The position numbers and the translations under genes were made by a program. Below the pieces are notes generated by a model. The model made no database searches and was not told the origin of the DNA. It worked only from the letters and a program-made list of their open reading frames with translations. From the NCBI RefSeq assembly GCF_032271945.1, contig NZ_CP130319.1, forward strand, positions 5,227,001 to 5,291,000: a stretch of 64,000 bases of DNA. The letters are read 5' to 3'. Source of the stretch: Paenibacillus sp. MBLB1832 (GTDB lineage: Bacteria; Bacillota; Bacilli; Paenibacillales; NBRC-103111). Shown here piece after piece: positions 9,386 through 19,027 of this stretch. How positions within the stretch are numbered: position 1 is the stretch's first letter; every line of letters starts with the position of its first letter.

Positions 9386-10717
9386 TTACTTTAAGAGCGG
9401 AGTTATATCCTGCTCCATTTTTTCCAACACTTGTTTGGGTGTAGCCGTCTTCGAATATAAGAAATCAAATAATGTCTGCATTTTCACATCAATTTGCTGC
9501 CAGTTTGGATGGCTCGGCTGGAAGCGCAGCGTTTTGGAGAAAGGTGAGATTAACGCAGTTTTAATCGCTTCTTTCGATGGCTTGCCAACGCCTAGGATGG
9601 CATCCGATTCAAGTACTGACTTACGGTTCGGCAGGTAGAACTGCGTGAGCTCTTTTTCAACATCTGCACTTGTGAAATACTTAAGCAGTTCAAGTGCTTC
9701 CTTTGGATGTTCAGTCGACTTAATAACTGAATATCCAGCCATCCCGACTGCTGCAGGAGCATCCTTAATCGGAGGCGTTGGCATGGGTGCAATATCCCAC
9801 TCAAAGTCCTTGATGTTGCGGGCTTTCGCCGAGTAACTGTAGACCTCACGAACCATGGCTACTTTACCCGTGTCGAACGTTGTTTGATCACCCGGCTTCA
9901 GGTGTGACTGATCCTTATAGAGCATGTCATAGTACATTTGCATGACTTGTTCACCCTGAGGCGAATTCAACAAAAATTTAGTGCCTTCTTGATTGAATAA
10001 CTCAGCCCCGAAGCCCCAGAACGTCTCAACTAATGCATCAACCCATGCTTTCCAGCCACCACTCTCGAATAAGTTCAGCCCATATATACCTTTGGAAGAA
10101 TCAGTCAACGCCTTCGCTGTGCTAACCATTGTCGGATAATCCCACTTGCCTTCTTGTGACAATTCTAAAGGTGTTTTCAAGCCTTTTTCCTTGAACAATG
10201 TCTTGTTGAAGAAGAGTACTTTAGGCCCGATTGCAAAGGGAACGCCATAGACTTTGTCGCCTTTCTTCAAGAGGTCGAACGTACCCGGTAACATATCATT
10301 GAAGTTGTAGTTAGCGTCATTTTTAATCTCCGATAAGTCCAAAAGCTGGTCGGCTCCCAAAAATTGCGGGTAAGCCCGCTCCGTAAACCAGGCTACATCT
10401 GGCCCTTGTTTGGAAGCAAGAAGAATCGACATCTTCTGCTGATACTCGGCTGATGGAATGAGCATAATTTCTACATTGATGTTCGGATGTAAGGCTGTGA
10501 ATTTCTTACCATACTCCTCATACAGCTTCTTACGTGTGTCATCGCCCCACAAACTAAGTTTAAGCGTCATCGGTTTAGCTGGCTCGGCAGCCTTCTGGCT
10601 TGTTGTTGGTACAGCCGAAGGCGAAGGCGAAGCTTTGGAATCAGTCGAACCACAGGCACTCAATAAAGATGCGAGTGAAATGGAAAGTGTTGCTAGCAGC
10701 GTAATATGTTTACGCAT
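9386..10717 (-). CDS. Extracellular sugar-binding lipoprotein (ABC importer, MalE/UgpB type)
   Basis: 443 residues. An N-terminal lipoprotein signal ends in the lipobox LLSAC, followed by a Ser/Pro/Ala-rich linker. The mature protein has the two-lobe family 1 solute-binding fold with motifs such as LKLSLWGDD and GPDVAWFTERAYPQFLGAD. It would be anchored outside the membrane and deliver oligosaccharide to the two permeases downstream. It is the first gene of the importer-lyase operon and lies downstream of the YesM/YesN pair that probably controls it. Confidence 0.94.
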   Translation of the reverse strand: MRKHITLLATLSISLASLLSACGSTDSKASPSPSAVPTTSQKAAEPAKPMTLKLSLWGDDTRKKLYEEYGKKFTALHPNINVEIMLIPSAEYQQKMSILLASKQGPDVAWFTERAYPQFLGADQLLDLSEIKNDANYNFNDMLPGTFDLLKKGDKVYGVPFAIGPKVLFFNKTLFKEKGLKTPLELSQEGKWDYPTMVSTAKALTDSSKGIYGLNLFESGGWKAWVDALVETFWGFGAELFNQEGTKFLLNSPQGEQVMQMYYDMLYKDQSHLKPGDQTTFDTGKVAMVREVYSYSAKARNIKDFEWDIAPMPTPPIKDAPAAVGMAGYSVIKSTEHPKEALELLKYFTSADVEKELTQFYLPNRKSVLESDAILGVGKPSKEAIKTALISPFSKTLRFQPSHPNWQQIDVKMQTLFDFLYSKTATPKQVLEKMEQDITPLLK

Positions 10718-10741
10718 ATGGTATTCCCCCTCTTGAAATTA

Positions 10742-10779
10742 TGCAAGCGCATTCATCAACCCTTGCATGATTGATTATA
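10742..10779 (-). promoter_or_regulatory. Promoter -10 and cre-like site of the importer-lyase operon
   Basis: On the minus strand TATAAT lies at 10779-10774, with only a T-rich tract at the -35 distance, as expected for an activator-dependent promoter. TGCAAGCGCATTCA at 10742-10755 matches the CcpA cre consensus at all but two positions and falls about 12-25 bases after the likely start, a position used for roadblock repression. The CcpA link is an inference from the motif. Confidence 0.55.
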
Positions 10780-10834
10780 CGAGGTAAAGGCACTGTAAAA
10801 AAATCCTCTGGAAGCGAGATATGGTTCGAGTTTT

Positions 10835-11572
10835 TCACATGCCCTCCCTATATTCACTTGGCGTCACACCAACACCTTGCTTGAATACCGTCATAAAATG
10901 CTTGGCATTCACATAGCCGGATAAACCTGCGATTTCATAAATTTTTAAGTTTGTCTCTTTTAATAACTTCTTCGCCTTATTCATACGTGATGCCGTTACA
11001 TAATCAACAAAATTTTGTCCCGTCTCTTGCTTGAAGAGTCCCGATAAGTATTGCGAATTCATACCTACTTGCTCGGCTATATATTGCAAAGATACTTCTT
11101 GATGAAGCCGTGATTGAACCAACTCTTTTACTCTACGGATGACAGCCCGTTCCTCGATTGGATCTGTGAGGTCCAAATTCGCCTTCATATCCGTCGTAAC
11201 TCTTATACGACTTCTCAGTTTCTCCAAGCATAAAGCCAGCTCTCCGCGGTCAATCGGCTTCAACAAATAATCTTCAACCCGGTTGCGTAAAGCTCTCTTG
11301 GCATACTCAAAATCGCTGTATCCACTTAAAATGACAATGGGAATTTCAATGTTCTGCTCACGGATGCGTTCAATCATCGCAAGGCCGTCCATATCCTTCA
11401 TGCGAATATCCGTAATAATGAGATCGGGAATGACAGACTTTAGAAGCGTGAGTGCCTCTTTGCCTGTTTCTGCCTCAGCCGAAACTTTAAAACCAACGAA
11501 GACTTCTTCGATCAGCTTGCGGAGACCGCCTCGGATAACCGCTTCATCTTCAACTAGCATCACTTGTATCAT
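10835..11572 (-). CDS. YesN-type response regulator with AraC DNA-binding domain
   Basis: 245 residues from the ATG at 11572, which has GGGAGG nine bases upstream. The receiver domain (about 1-120) has EDE at 8-10, phosphoacceptor D55 (LIITDIRMKDMDG) and a KPID lysine. The C terminus (about 150-245) is an AraC double helix-turn-helix ending in GVTPSEYR. It overlaps the kinase gene by 23 bases. YesN-type regulators typically activate a neighbouring carbohydrate importer, here the binding protein-permease-lyase operon immediately downstream. Confidence 0.94.
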   Translation of the reverse strand: MIQVMLVEDEAVIRGGLRKLIEEVFVGFKVSAEAETGKEALTLLKSVIPDLIITDIRMKDMDGLAMIERIREQNIEIPIVILSGYSDFEYAKRALRNRVEDYLLKPIDRGELALCLEKLRSRIRVTTDMKANLDLTDPIEERAVIRRVKELVQSRLHQEVSLQYIAEQVGMNSQYLSGLFKQETGQNFVDYVTASRMNKAKKLLKETNLKIYEIAGLSGYVNAKHFMTVFKQGVGVTPSEYREGM

Positions 11573-13322
11573 GTTGTTCCTCCCATTCAAATGGCATACG
11601 CAGCTGGAATCTAGCACCTGCTCCTGCGGTTGAAGTCATACTAACTCCATACTGCTCCCCGTATAACAATTGAAGTCGTTGATGTAAATTTCGTAAGGCA
11701 TAGCCGTGATTATTGCCGCCAAATCGAGGGCTGCCATATCCTGTGTCTCCATTGCTGTCCTTGCTCTGCGTCATACGTTTATACAGAGCTTGTAATTTAG
11801 TCTCTTCCATGCCTCGGCCATTATCCTCCACGATGAGAAGAAGATCATCTCCATCCACGGTCGCTTGTACGCGAACTGTAACCACATCCGAACCCATGGC
11901 GTGTTCAATCGCATTCTCCACCAGCGGTTGTAAGATTAATTTAGGTACCAACGCTGATGAGAAGGAAGTATCTACATGCAGTTCTGTTCGCAGTCTATGT
12001 CCTTCCCTGAGAGATTGAATTTCAAGGTAGGCTTCGACAAACCTCAACTCATCCTCCAGTGTCACCCGTACTTGTCGTTTATCTACCGTGTAACGAAGCA
12101 GCCTCCCTAGATTCGTTGCCACGCCAGATATTTGCTGTGTCCCTTCTTGAATAGCCAACATGTTAATGGTCTCTAACGTATTGTACATAAAATGTGGATT
12201 CAGTTGGCTTTGCAAAGCCGCAAGTTCAGCATCACGCTCTCTCCATTTGGTCTCATATACTTCCTTGACGAGCCTTTCAATATCAATGACCATGTGGTTG
12301 AACCCTTCCGTCAAATGACCAATCTCGTCATACGTTGTTACCTCAGCTCTAACGTTGAAGTCCCCTTGTTGTACTTGCCGCATTTTTCGCTGCAAATAAC
12401 GAATTGGCTTCACAAGTCGATCCGCAGCGAGAATCGCAATTAGGATGGCCGCTATAATAGCGACAACAGATACGAATAAGGTATACTGGGACAACTCATT
12501 CGCTTGACGCTGGAGGGGAGCCACAGGAATTTGAGCTTCGACCGTCATTTTCGTATAGTCAGACTTGGTAGCCGAGACAACAAACTTACCTATATCACGG
12601 GCAGCCTCCGGCTCCTGAATCGGGTAAAAAATTTTGCCATTCCTGTCACGAATGGTCAGAACGCTATCAGGTCCAAAATCGACTGCGGAGAAAATATCTA
12701 AGAACCGATCCATATTTAAGTCCACTTTGATATAACCCAGCTTTCGCAAGGTATAAGGCTCTCGAATGGCGCGAGCCATTGAAATAACATCTCGTTGCCC
12801 ATTGGTGTAGTACCCCACTTGATGGGCTGGCAAGATTGTAAGTCCTCCATCATTACGATCAACGATATCCATCCAATCCCGTTCCGTTTGCCTCCAATAA
12901 TTACGAACATTAGGGGCTGCTGTACTAAATAAAGCCCCGTCTTCGGTGAAGACAAGAAAGCTCTCGATCTCTGAACGGTCGAAAGCCATAGAAGACAAGT
13001 AGAGATTCATTTTGAGATCCTCATCCGAGGTAATGTAGCTGCTCTCCCTCCCCCCACTGCCATGTGCGCTCAGAATACTGAGAACACTTGTATCGTACAA
13101 GGGTGACAACGTCAGACGCTCCATCTCTTTCACATAACGATCTAAATTCATGCGGATCTGGTCCACTGTCTGCTGCGAATATGTAATGGCATTCTGACGG
13201 ACGTCAGCAGAATACTTCGTATACGTCATCCCTCCGCTTATTCCGAAAGGGACCATAATTAAGATCACTAACAAAATGATAAATTTAGCGCGTAGAGGTA
13301 AGAACCATCGTTCGTTTCTCAT
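11550..13322 (-). CDS. YesM-type sensor histidine kinase
   Basis: 590 residues from the ATG at 13322, chosen because AGAGG precedes it; an earlier ATG at 13355 lacks a binding site. Two membrane helices (about 10-30 and 290-310) bracket a large extracellular sensor of dCache type. A HAMP segment follows, then the His-kinase motif LNPHFMYNTLETINMLA with the phosphoacceptor histidine, and an ATP-binding domain (NAIEHAMG, DNGRGM). It probably senses an extracellular sugar or its bound binding protein and phosphorylates the overlapping YesN-type partner. Confidence 0.94.
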   Translation of the reverse strand: MRNERWFLPLRAKFIILLVILIMVPFGISGGMTYTKYSADVRQNAITYSQQTVDQIRMNLDRYVKEMERLTLSPLYDTSVLSILSAHGSGGRESSYITSDEDLKMNLYLSSMAFDRSEIESFLVFTEDGALFSTAAPNVRNYWRQTERDWMDIVDRNDGGLTILPAHQVGYYTNGQRDVISMARAIREPYTLRKLGYIKVDLNMDRFLDIFSAVDFGPDSVLTIRDRNGKIFYPIQEPEAARDIGKFVVSATKSDYTKMTVEAQIPVAPLQRQANELSQYTLFVSVVAIIAAILIAILAADRLVKPIRYLQRKMRQVQQGDFNVRAEVTTYDEIGHLTEGFNHMVIDIERLVKEVYETKWRERDAELAALQSQLNPHFMYNTLETINMLAIQEGTQQISGVATNLGRLLRYTVDKRQVRVTLEDELRFVEAYLEIQSLREGHRLRTELHVDTSFSSALVPKLILQPLVENAIEHAMGSDVVTVRVQATVDGDDLLLIVEDNGRGMEETKLQALYKRMTQSKDSNGDTGYGSPRFGGNNHGYALRNLHQRLQLLYGEQYGVSMTSTAGAGARFQLRMPFEWEEQHDTSDAS

Positions 13323-13417
13323 TCGTATTGAACCAACCTCTTTCCCTATTCGCATTTTTTTGATCTTACTCTATCTTAACCTGCTGTAAGAATTCAGTAC
13401 ATAGCGTACAAATACAA

Positions 13418-13449
13418 ATAATCCCCCCTGTATGAATGGGAGGATTATT
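13418..13449 (-). terminator. Terminator-like hairpin after the LamG-fold gene
   Basis: AATAATCCCCCC at 13418-13429 pairs with GGGAGGATTATT at 13438-13449 with one mismatch around an 8-base loop. The U tail on the minus strand is short. It separates the LamG-fold gene from the kinase gene. Confidence 0.6.
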
Positions 13450-13465
13450 TCACTTACATACAATT

Positions 13466-14215
13466 CTATACCAAAGTGGCAGCATAAAGTTCTGATAGCT
13501 CATTAGCCGATAATGCCTTGTTATAAATGGCTAACCCTCCAAAGCTGCCTACAAAATAATTGCCAATCTCGTGAAGCCGATCTACGGCTCCAACCGTAAA
13601 ATCAGCGCCATCCTCTCCACCATCATACAATCCTCCTGGATACGGGTACGGATTTCGGCCTTCACGTTCATCCAGGATACCGTTTAGGTAGGAGCGTGCA
13701 TACTCTCCGTCGTAAGTGAAGGCCACAAACTGCCACTCCCCCCTTGGAACAGCATGACTTCCAATCGATGCATCCATGCACCAACGATGTCCTGGTGTTG
13801 GACCACCTATTGATGAGACATGCCCGCAAACCTGCTCTGAGCTTTCCCAAATATAGAGATTAAGGAATAAACCATACTGTCTTTTCTTGTTGGTTTCATT
13901 CCACATTCCTGCCACAAACTCGCACTGCGTATTCGATTTTTGACCTCGCTTCACCCATGCAGCTATGGTAACTTGGGCTTGTGGTCCAGCTATATTTAAT
14001 TCAGGGCATGCCATTCGAGGAATAAAGAACCACTTCCCCTCATCAAGTCGTGCGGAATACGGGCCAAAGACGCCGTCTTCATCACGCGCAACCTCTCCAG
14101 CACCCTCTTGTAAAGCATGCGCTTTAGGTCCCTGAGAAACCCGCTCCTGGCCTGGCTCCTCCTGAAAATCCCAAAACGCAACAAGTTGCGGATGGTCCAC
14201 AATGATTCGCTTCAT
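13466..14215 (-). CDS. LamG/concanavalin-like jelly-roll protein without signal peptide
   Basis: 249 residues, start supported by GGAGGT. The sequence reads as a single LamG-type jelly roll: LVAFWDFQE near the N terminus, VTIAAWVKRG, WQFVAFTYDGEYARSYLNG, and the closing FVGSFGGLAIYNKALSANELSELY. Such domains bind or wrap around glycans. There is no signal peptide, lipobox or membrane helix, so the protein should stay in the cytoplasm unless exported by another route. It lies between the AraC regulator gene and the YesM/YesN genes. Its substrate is unknown. Confidence 0.7.
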   Translation of the reverse strand: MKRIIVDHPQLVAFWDFQEEPGQERVSQGPKAHALQEGAGEVARDEDGVFGPYSARLDEGKWFFIPRMACPELNIAGPQAQVTIAAWVKRGQKSNTQCEFVAGMWNETNKKRQYGLFLNLYIWESSEQVCGHVSSIGGPTPGHRWCMDASIGSHAVPRGEWQFVAFTYDGEYARSYLNGILDEREGRNPYPYPGGLYDGGEDGADFTVGAVDRLHEIGNYFVGSFGGLAIYNKALSANELSELYAATLV

Positions 14216-14329
14216 AAATACAAGACACCTCCATAGATTTCCTTTGTGTAGATGATAACTTAATACTAGCAGTTCACCCCATAGAATTCGATGGACATGA
14301 CTATAGCTTTTTGTACAAAACTACATTTT

Positions 14330-15100
14330 TTAAGTCAGCTCTACTAAAAGTGTTGATGGAGGTTGTCCCGTATGTTTGCGAAACACACGATGAAAATGTG
14401 ATGTATCATAAAAACCAAGATAGTCCGCTACCTCTCCAACCGACATCTTCGTATGCAGCAGCAGCTCCTTAGCGGCAGAAATGCGTACTTGATGCAAATA
14501 AGCAACAGGAGACATCCCCATCACTTCCTTGAAAATGGTTGTTACATAATTAGGTGTCCGTTGAATCGTATTAGCTAATTCTTCAATGCCTAGATGTTGG
14601 CGATAATGATCCGCGATGTACTTCTGTAAAATCTGTACATGCGCCTTTTTCTTAGATGGATAACGGGCCACATCACTTTCTCGATTTACCGCAATCAGCA
14701 GTTCTTGAGCGATGACTTCGCACATCATCTGGAAATAGGGGAGGCGCCCGAGCCACTGCTGGACCAAAATTGAAAATCGCTGCTTGAGGTATTCAAAGTT
14801 ATTGGTTTTAATATGTACGGTCTGATGCTGCATCAGAATGGGAAGATTTTGATTAGGATGTAGATCAAACAGTATCGTATATTTCTGATGCAACTCACCA
14901 TCCATTTGAATCCCTTCGCGAACAACCCCATAAGGCATGTAGAGAATATCACCTTTCATTAAGCGATAGGTTTCATTGCCTATGATATAAGTAAACGAAC
15001 CCTGAATGACAAGAAATAGAATATGACCGGGTATCGGCGACTTTAACTTATGCCAGTGAGGATCCGGTTCATCAACAAAAACAGACCTTAGCTTGATCAT
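14330..15100 (-). CDS. AraC-family regulator with cupin-like sensor domain
   Basis: 256 residues. The N-terminal half (about 1-140) is a cupin-like AraC_binding domain: HILFLVIQGSFTY followed by MKGDILYMPYG. The C-terminal half has two helix-turn-helix units, with IEELANTIQRTPNYVTTIFKEVMGMSP and VADYLGFYDTSHFHRVFRKHTGQPPS. Regulators of this layout normally bind a sugar and activate carbohydrate genes. It precedes the LamG-fold gene on the same strand and is the likely local regulator of that gene; the ligand is unknown. Confidence 0.9.
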   Translation of the reverse strand: MIKLRSVFVDEPDPHWHKLKSPIPGHILFLVIQGSFTYIIGNETYRLMKGDILYMPYGVVREGIQMDGELHQKYTILFDLHPNQNLPILMQHQTVHIKTNNFEYLKQRFSILVQQWLGRLPYFQMMCEVIAQELLIAVNRESDVARYPSKKKAHVQILQKYIADHYRQHLGIEELANTIQRTPNYVTTIFKEVMGMSPVAYLHQVRISAAKELLLHTKMSVGEVADYLGFYDTSHFHRVFRKHTGQPPSTLLVELT

Positions 15101-15210
15101 TTTGCTGCAGCCCCGCTTTCCTGTTCAATATGCCATGATGATGTCTCTATCCTGCTTTTAACACCTATATTTTACCATAGAGTTCTTCGACAAATATACG
15201 AGTACTAAGC

Positions 15211-15244
15211 AAAAAAGGACAGCCGAGTCTCCTCGAACTGTCCC
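15211..15244 (-). terminator. Terminator of the germination operon
   Basis: On the minus strand GGACAG (15244-side) pairs with CTGTCC and an inner GAG/CTC pairing, followed directly by six T residues (15216-15211). It lies 16 bases after the gerC stop codon. Confidence 0.85.
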
Positions 15245-15259
15245 TCCAGAATAAGCAGG

Positions 15260-16375
15260 CTAGTTAATGATCCCATGGGAAATGATTTCCACATTCATGG
15301 AAACATGAAAGTTCGCATTCGGATACGCGGTGTCCCAATCCATTTTCGCCCACGCATCTGGATAGTAAGCCATGATGTCCCGCCCGATGCTCAAGGCATC
15401 GGAATTCGCCTTTTGCAAAAGCCTGCACGTCGCATGCCCTTCTTCTGTCAGAATGTCTGAGAACCGCTGGCTCAACGCCGCCACCTGCTTCTTATCTGAA
15501 AGATTATCGTGTGCGAATTCCACGACAGACCCTTTCATCTTCAAATCAAGTTGAATTTGAACGCGTCCCTCTTCGTCAATCCATACCCGCTTATCACGTT
15601 TTAAGTTCGTAATATTCAACGACAAGTACTGGGAAGGATCGTCTTTCTGCATAGAATCCTCCTCCACTTTCCGTGTGATCACACAGACTTTGTCTTTCCT
15701 TCCATACATCAGAATTAATAGTGTGGATTGTTCTGGCGTTAATGAATAGCCTGTATATTTGCGTTTATGGATGAGACCTACGCCATCAACTACGGCTTTA
15801 TCCTCTTCTTTCCGAAGCAGCGGAATCACAGGATCCCTCCCCTTATCGTGCAATAACGGATAAAGTGCGTGTAACGACAAGGAAGGGATAATCGTTTCAT
15901 AACGGGCACTCATAATAATTTTCCGTAAATATTCGCCTGCCGTTGCGGAACCAATACGGTCGAGGCGAATTAATTCGCCCGCTTTCCCACGGACGATCGC
16001 CACTTTGGCGAGCATGGGATCGTTGGAGTTCCGAAATGTGGAGTCGAGAATATCCGCCAAATCTTTCTTCGCTAGCTTTTCGCCGATGAGCAAGACTTGG
16101 TTTTTCGAGACGCCAATAGGGCCCGCGATCTGTAAACCGATCTTCTTGTATAACGATTCTTGAAGCGTTGGGCCTGAATCTGACAGTACCTCATGCACAG
16201 GTGTGCTTCTTTCTTTACCGCCTGGCGTTTGAATCGTAACGGTTGTAACGATATCATTTTTCTCGTTTACATCAATCGCGGTGGCGTAAATCAGCTGTAG
16301 ATTTTTGAGATCATTATGGTAGTTGCACCCTGTAAGAAGCAGTACGACAACGATAATCAGCATAGCGGATCTCAT
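15260..16375 (-). CDS. gerC: Spore germination receptor subunit C, Ger(x)C lipoprotein
   Basis: 371 residues from the ATG at 16375, which overlaps the stop of the gerB-like gene (ATGA); a longer frame to 16408 has no ribosome binding site. The start gives a proper lipoprotein signal with lipobox LLLTGC. The mature part matches Ger(x)C proteins: YATAIDV near the N terminus, the QTPGGKER region, and the C-terminal alpha/beta domain with FSDILTEEGHATCRLLQKANSDALSIG and AKMDWDTAYPNA. It is the outer lipoprotein of a GerA-type nutrient receptor in the spore inner membrane. Confidence 0.95.
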   Translation of the reverse strand: MRSAMLIIVVVLLLTGCNYHNDLKNLQLIYATAIDVNEKNDIVTTVTIQTPGGKERSTPVHEVLSDSGPTLQESLYKKIGLQIAGPIGVSKNQVLLIGEKLAKKDLADILDSTFRNSNDPMLAKVAIVRGKAGELIRLDRIGSATAGEYLRKIIMSARYETIIPSLSLHALYPLLHDKGRDPVIPLLRKEEDKAVVDGVGLIHKRKYTGYSLTPEQSTLLILMYGRKDKVCVITRKVEEDSMQKDDPSQYLSLNITNLKRDKRVWIDEEGRVQIQLDLKMKGSVVEFAHDNLSDKKQVAALSQRFSDILTEEGHATCRLLQKANSDALSIGRDIMAYYPDAWAKMDWDTAYPNANFHVSMNVEIISHGIIN

Positions 16376-17442
16376 ACCGGTAATTGCCCCCTTTTTCCCC
16401 TTACCCATGCTAACAATAAGAGTACAATCGGAATGCCTAGAATGACGAAGCTTTCGATCTTCGTGACCTGTTCCAATGTCTGTACGCGGGACTCTGATCT
16501 CCAGAAAAATCCTGATACACAGAGGATAGGTACCAGATAGTACATTACTTTGCGGTGATCGCTAAGATTGAACAAATGGCTGATGCCCTTTCCCGTGCAA
16601 TAAAAGTAACTAATCAGTGTTGCTGTCACTTTCACCAGCCAGACAGACAGGAACAGCAGGTCCAGCCGCTCTAGGAATGGCAATGAAATTCCGTTCAAAT
16701 AGTACGGTACAGGCTGTGGAATGAAATCCAGCGATTCCGAACTGAAATTGACGAAACAGACGAGTACGACAATTAAGAAAAACAAAGTTGCCAGGCTATT
16801 TGCCCACAGGATCGGCGTAATTAGACTTTTCCCTTTCGTTCGAATATCGGAATTCAGCACCAGCAGCACTTCGAAACCTAGGAAGGACAGAACCGAGCTC
16901 TTCACCCCCATCAGGATGCTGTTCAAGCCCCCCTGTCCGACAGGCAGCAAATAACGCAAATCCATTGTGCGGTAGCTCGTTAGCATTAAAGCAATCATCA
17001 CAACCACAAGTAAGGTTATCAATGCATGATATCGCGCTATGATTCGGATGTTCTCTTTGGCTAAATAGAGGCACACCACACAATTGGCCACAATGATCAG
17101 CCACGGATTGGAGTACGGCAATATCCATAACTCCACGAAAATCATTTCCATAAGTAGAATAAGACAGGTCGTAAAAGCGAAGTGAGCGACGAAGATGACG
17201 GAGATCAGCTTTCCGATCCATTTTCCCACGATAGGCGTCACGAGCTCATAGAGATTTTGTTGGGGAAACCTTCTACATAACATCATATAAGCCAGCAGCA
17301 CAAGTTGAACGCACACGCCCGCCAAGATGACGGAAATCCACCCATCGTGACCCGCGGCCTTATGCAAATCATAGGGAAAGGAGAGTACAGCAATGCCAAT
17401 CTGAGTTTGCAAAATAAAAGCGAAGACTTGTGCTCTTGTCAT
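16372..17442 (-). CDS. gerB: Spore germination receptor subunit B, GerB permease-like
   Basis: 356 residues with ten predicted membrane helices of the APC-transporter fold, the normal length for GerAB/GerKB proteins. The N terminus has QIGIAVLSFPYDLHKAAGHDGWISV, typical of the family's first helix. The B subunit binds the germinant amino acid or sugar within the membrane. Its start overlaps the gerA stop (ATGA) and its stop overlaps gerC, so the three subunits are translationally coupled. Confidence 0.95.
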   Translation of the reverse strand: MTRAQVFAFILQTQIGIAVLSFPYDLHKAAGHDGWISVILAGVCVQLVLLAYMMLCRRFPQQNLYELVTPIVGKWIGKLISVIFVAHFAFTTCLILLMEMIFVELWILPYSNPWLIIVANCVVCLYLAKENIRIIARYHALITLLVVVMIALMLTSYRTMDLRYLLPVGQGGLNSILMGVKSSVLSFLGFEVLLVLNSDIRTKGKSLITPILWANSLATLFFLIVVLVCFVNFSSESLDFIPQPVPYYLNGISLPFLERLDLLFLSVWLVKVTATLISYFYCTGKGISHLFNLSDHRKVMYYLVPILCVSGFFWRSESRVQTLEQVTKIESFVILGIPIVLLLLAWVRGKRGQLPV

Positions 17443-18890
17443 GATAACCTCCGTTTCGAAGCCTTCCCGCCGAAGATTCGCTTCGGAAGCTGAATAAGTG
17501 CCGTCAATATCCGACTAGGTTTAAAGGGCATGAACGGATAAAAGTAAGGTACACCAAACGATTCGAGCTTACTTAGATGCATGAATAGCAGGCTAAAGCT
17601 GAAAGCAATCCCCACAAAACCCAGCAGTGCGGAGGCGATCATGATTGGAAAGGAAATGAGCCGAATCGCCAGTCGCATCTCATGGGAGGGCACGCTGAAC
17701 GAAGCGACAGCCGTCAACGAAATGACAACGATCATCGTGGTGGACACGAGATTAGCATTCACCACTTCACTGCCGATGACCAAACCGCCGACAATAGACA
17801 GGGTTGATGCAATCGATTTGGGCAAGCGAATCGCCGCTTCTCTGAGCAGTTCCAGCACCGTAATCATGAACATGGCTTCCATCAACGGATTGAACGGAAT
17901 ATTTTCCAAAGACGCTTTCAAGGAAAAGACCAAGTCAATTGGCAGAATATCAAAATGATTCGAAACGATGGCGATATAGACGGATGGCAGGGCGATACCA
18001 ATCACGACACTAATTAGCCGCAGGAAGCGGAAAAAGGTGCCATTCCACCATCTAACGTTAAAATCGTCGGCCGCTTGAAAAAACATAAAAAACGTGACAG
18101 GCAGGATCGTTGCAAAGGCACTGCCATCGATCAGAAGCACGATTCGCCCTTCCATTAAGTGAGCCGCTGTACTGTCGGGCCGTTCACTGAATAGCATTTG
18201 CGGGAACAGAGAGAAATGGCTGCTCTCCAGCCGTTCCAAGATTTGACCAGGCGATTTAATAAATTGAGCTTGATTCGTTAGCAAATTGGCAATGATCTCA
18301 TTGACGATGGTCATATCCGCGAGATCACACATATAGAGCAAGGTCACACGCGTTGGACTCGAAGAACCTAGGGTGAAATGCCTCTCGGTCAGATTCGCAT
18401 TCTTCAATCGCCGATGAATCAACTGCGCATTGACGCTCGCGTCATCGTTGAAGCCCTCATGCGATCCACGGATCGTTTGTTCGTTCTTCGATTCAGCGAT
18501 GCTGTGCACCACGCTCGAGCTAGCGTCCGCCATGAGTAATTCGGCTCGTCCATCGAGCAGAATGGCACATCGTCCTTGCAGCATGCCAGCGGCTGCCGTA
18601 GGCAGATCGGTTACCCGCTCCAAATCCAAAATCGGCAGGATGTCCTCCAGTTGGCCTTCCTGCTGGCCTTCCAGCCGGCCATCCTTAGCTTGCAGCAGCG
18701 GCTTTAGAATATCGGTTTGCAGCTTATCTTTGTCCGTCACCGTTATCAGATACAGGAGGCTTCCTTTCATCCCATGGAAATGAAACGCTCTGATTCCCAC
18801 ATCGTCGGAGGCGTTGAAGTGTTCGTTGAGCAGGCGGATATTCGTTTCTAGTTCAGTTGCGAATCCAATTGTATCCTGCTTTTGCCCCAT
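17439..18890 (-). CDS. gerA: Spore germination receptor subunit A, GerA family
   Basis: 483 residues from the ATG at 18890 behind GGAAGGTGG; an in-frame TTG at 18908 overlaps that site and is less likely. The soluble N-terminal domain (about 1-255) contains TRVTLLYMCDLAD and ILERLESSHFSLFPQMLFSERPD; the membrane part (about 270-450) has the family's LPSVYIAIVSNHFDILP and NPLMEAMFMITVLELLREAAIRLP motifs. The A subunit forms an oligomeric ion channel in the spore inner membrane. Expression is probably forespore specific, though I could not pick out a sigma-G promoter with confidence. Confidence 0.95.
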   Translation of the reverse strand: MGQKQDTIGFATELETNIRLLNEHFNASDDVGIRAFHFHGMKGSLLYLITVTDKDKLQTDILKPLLQAKDGRLEGQQEGQLEDILPILDLERVTDLPTAAAGMLQGRCAILLDGRAELLMADASSSVVHSIAESKNEQTIRGSHEGFNDDASVNAQLIHRRLKNANLTERHFTLGSSSPTRVTLLYMCDLADMTIVNEIIANLLTNQAQFIKSPGQILERLESSHFSLFPQMLFSERPDSTAAHLMEGRIVLLIDGSAFATILPVTFFMFFQAADDFNVRWWNGTFFRFLRLISVVIGIALPSVYIAIVSNHFDILPIDLVFSLKASLENIPFNPLMEAMFMITVLELLREAAIRLPKSIASTLSIVGGLVIGSEVVNANLVSTTMIVVISLTAVASFSVPSHEMRLAIRLISFPIMIASALLGFVGIAFSFSLLFMHLSKLESFGVPYFYPFMPFKPSRILTALIQLPKRIFGGKASKRRLS

Positions 18891-18979
18891 ACTTCGCCCA
18901 CCTTCCAACTGTGATTATGGTTAGTATTCACTGGGAAGCTAATATTATCCAGTGGCGCGTTTTAGTTGCATATATATGA

Positions 18980-19027
18980 AAAAAATCGCCATTACACCGC
19001 TGTTTAAGCCGGTTAAATGGCGATTTA
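18980..19027 (-). terminator. Terminator of the DeoR-family gene
   Basis: On the minus strand AAATCGCCATT pairs with AATGGCGATTT, extended inward by ACCG/CGGT, and is followed by seven T residues. It starts right after the regulator stop codon at 19028. Confidence 0.9.
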
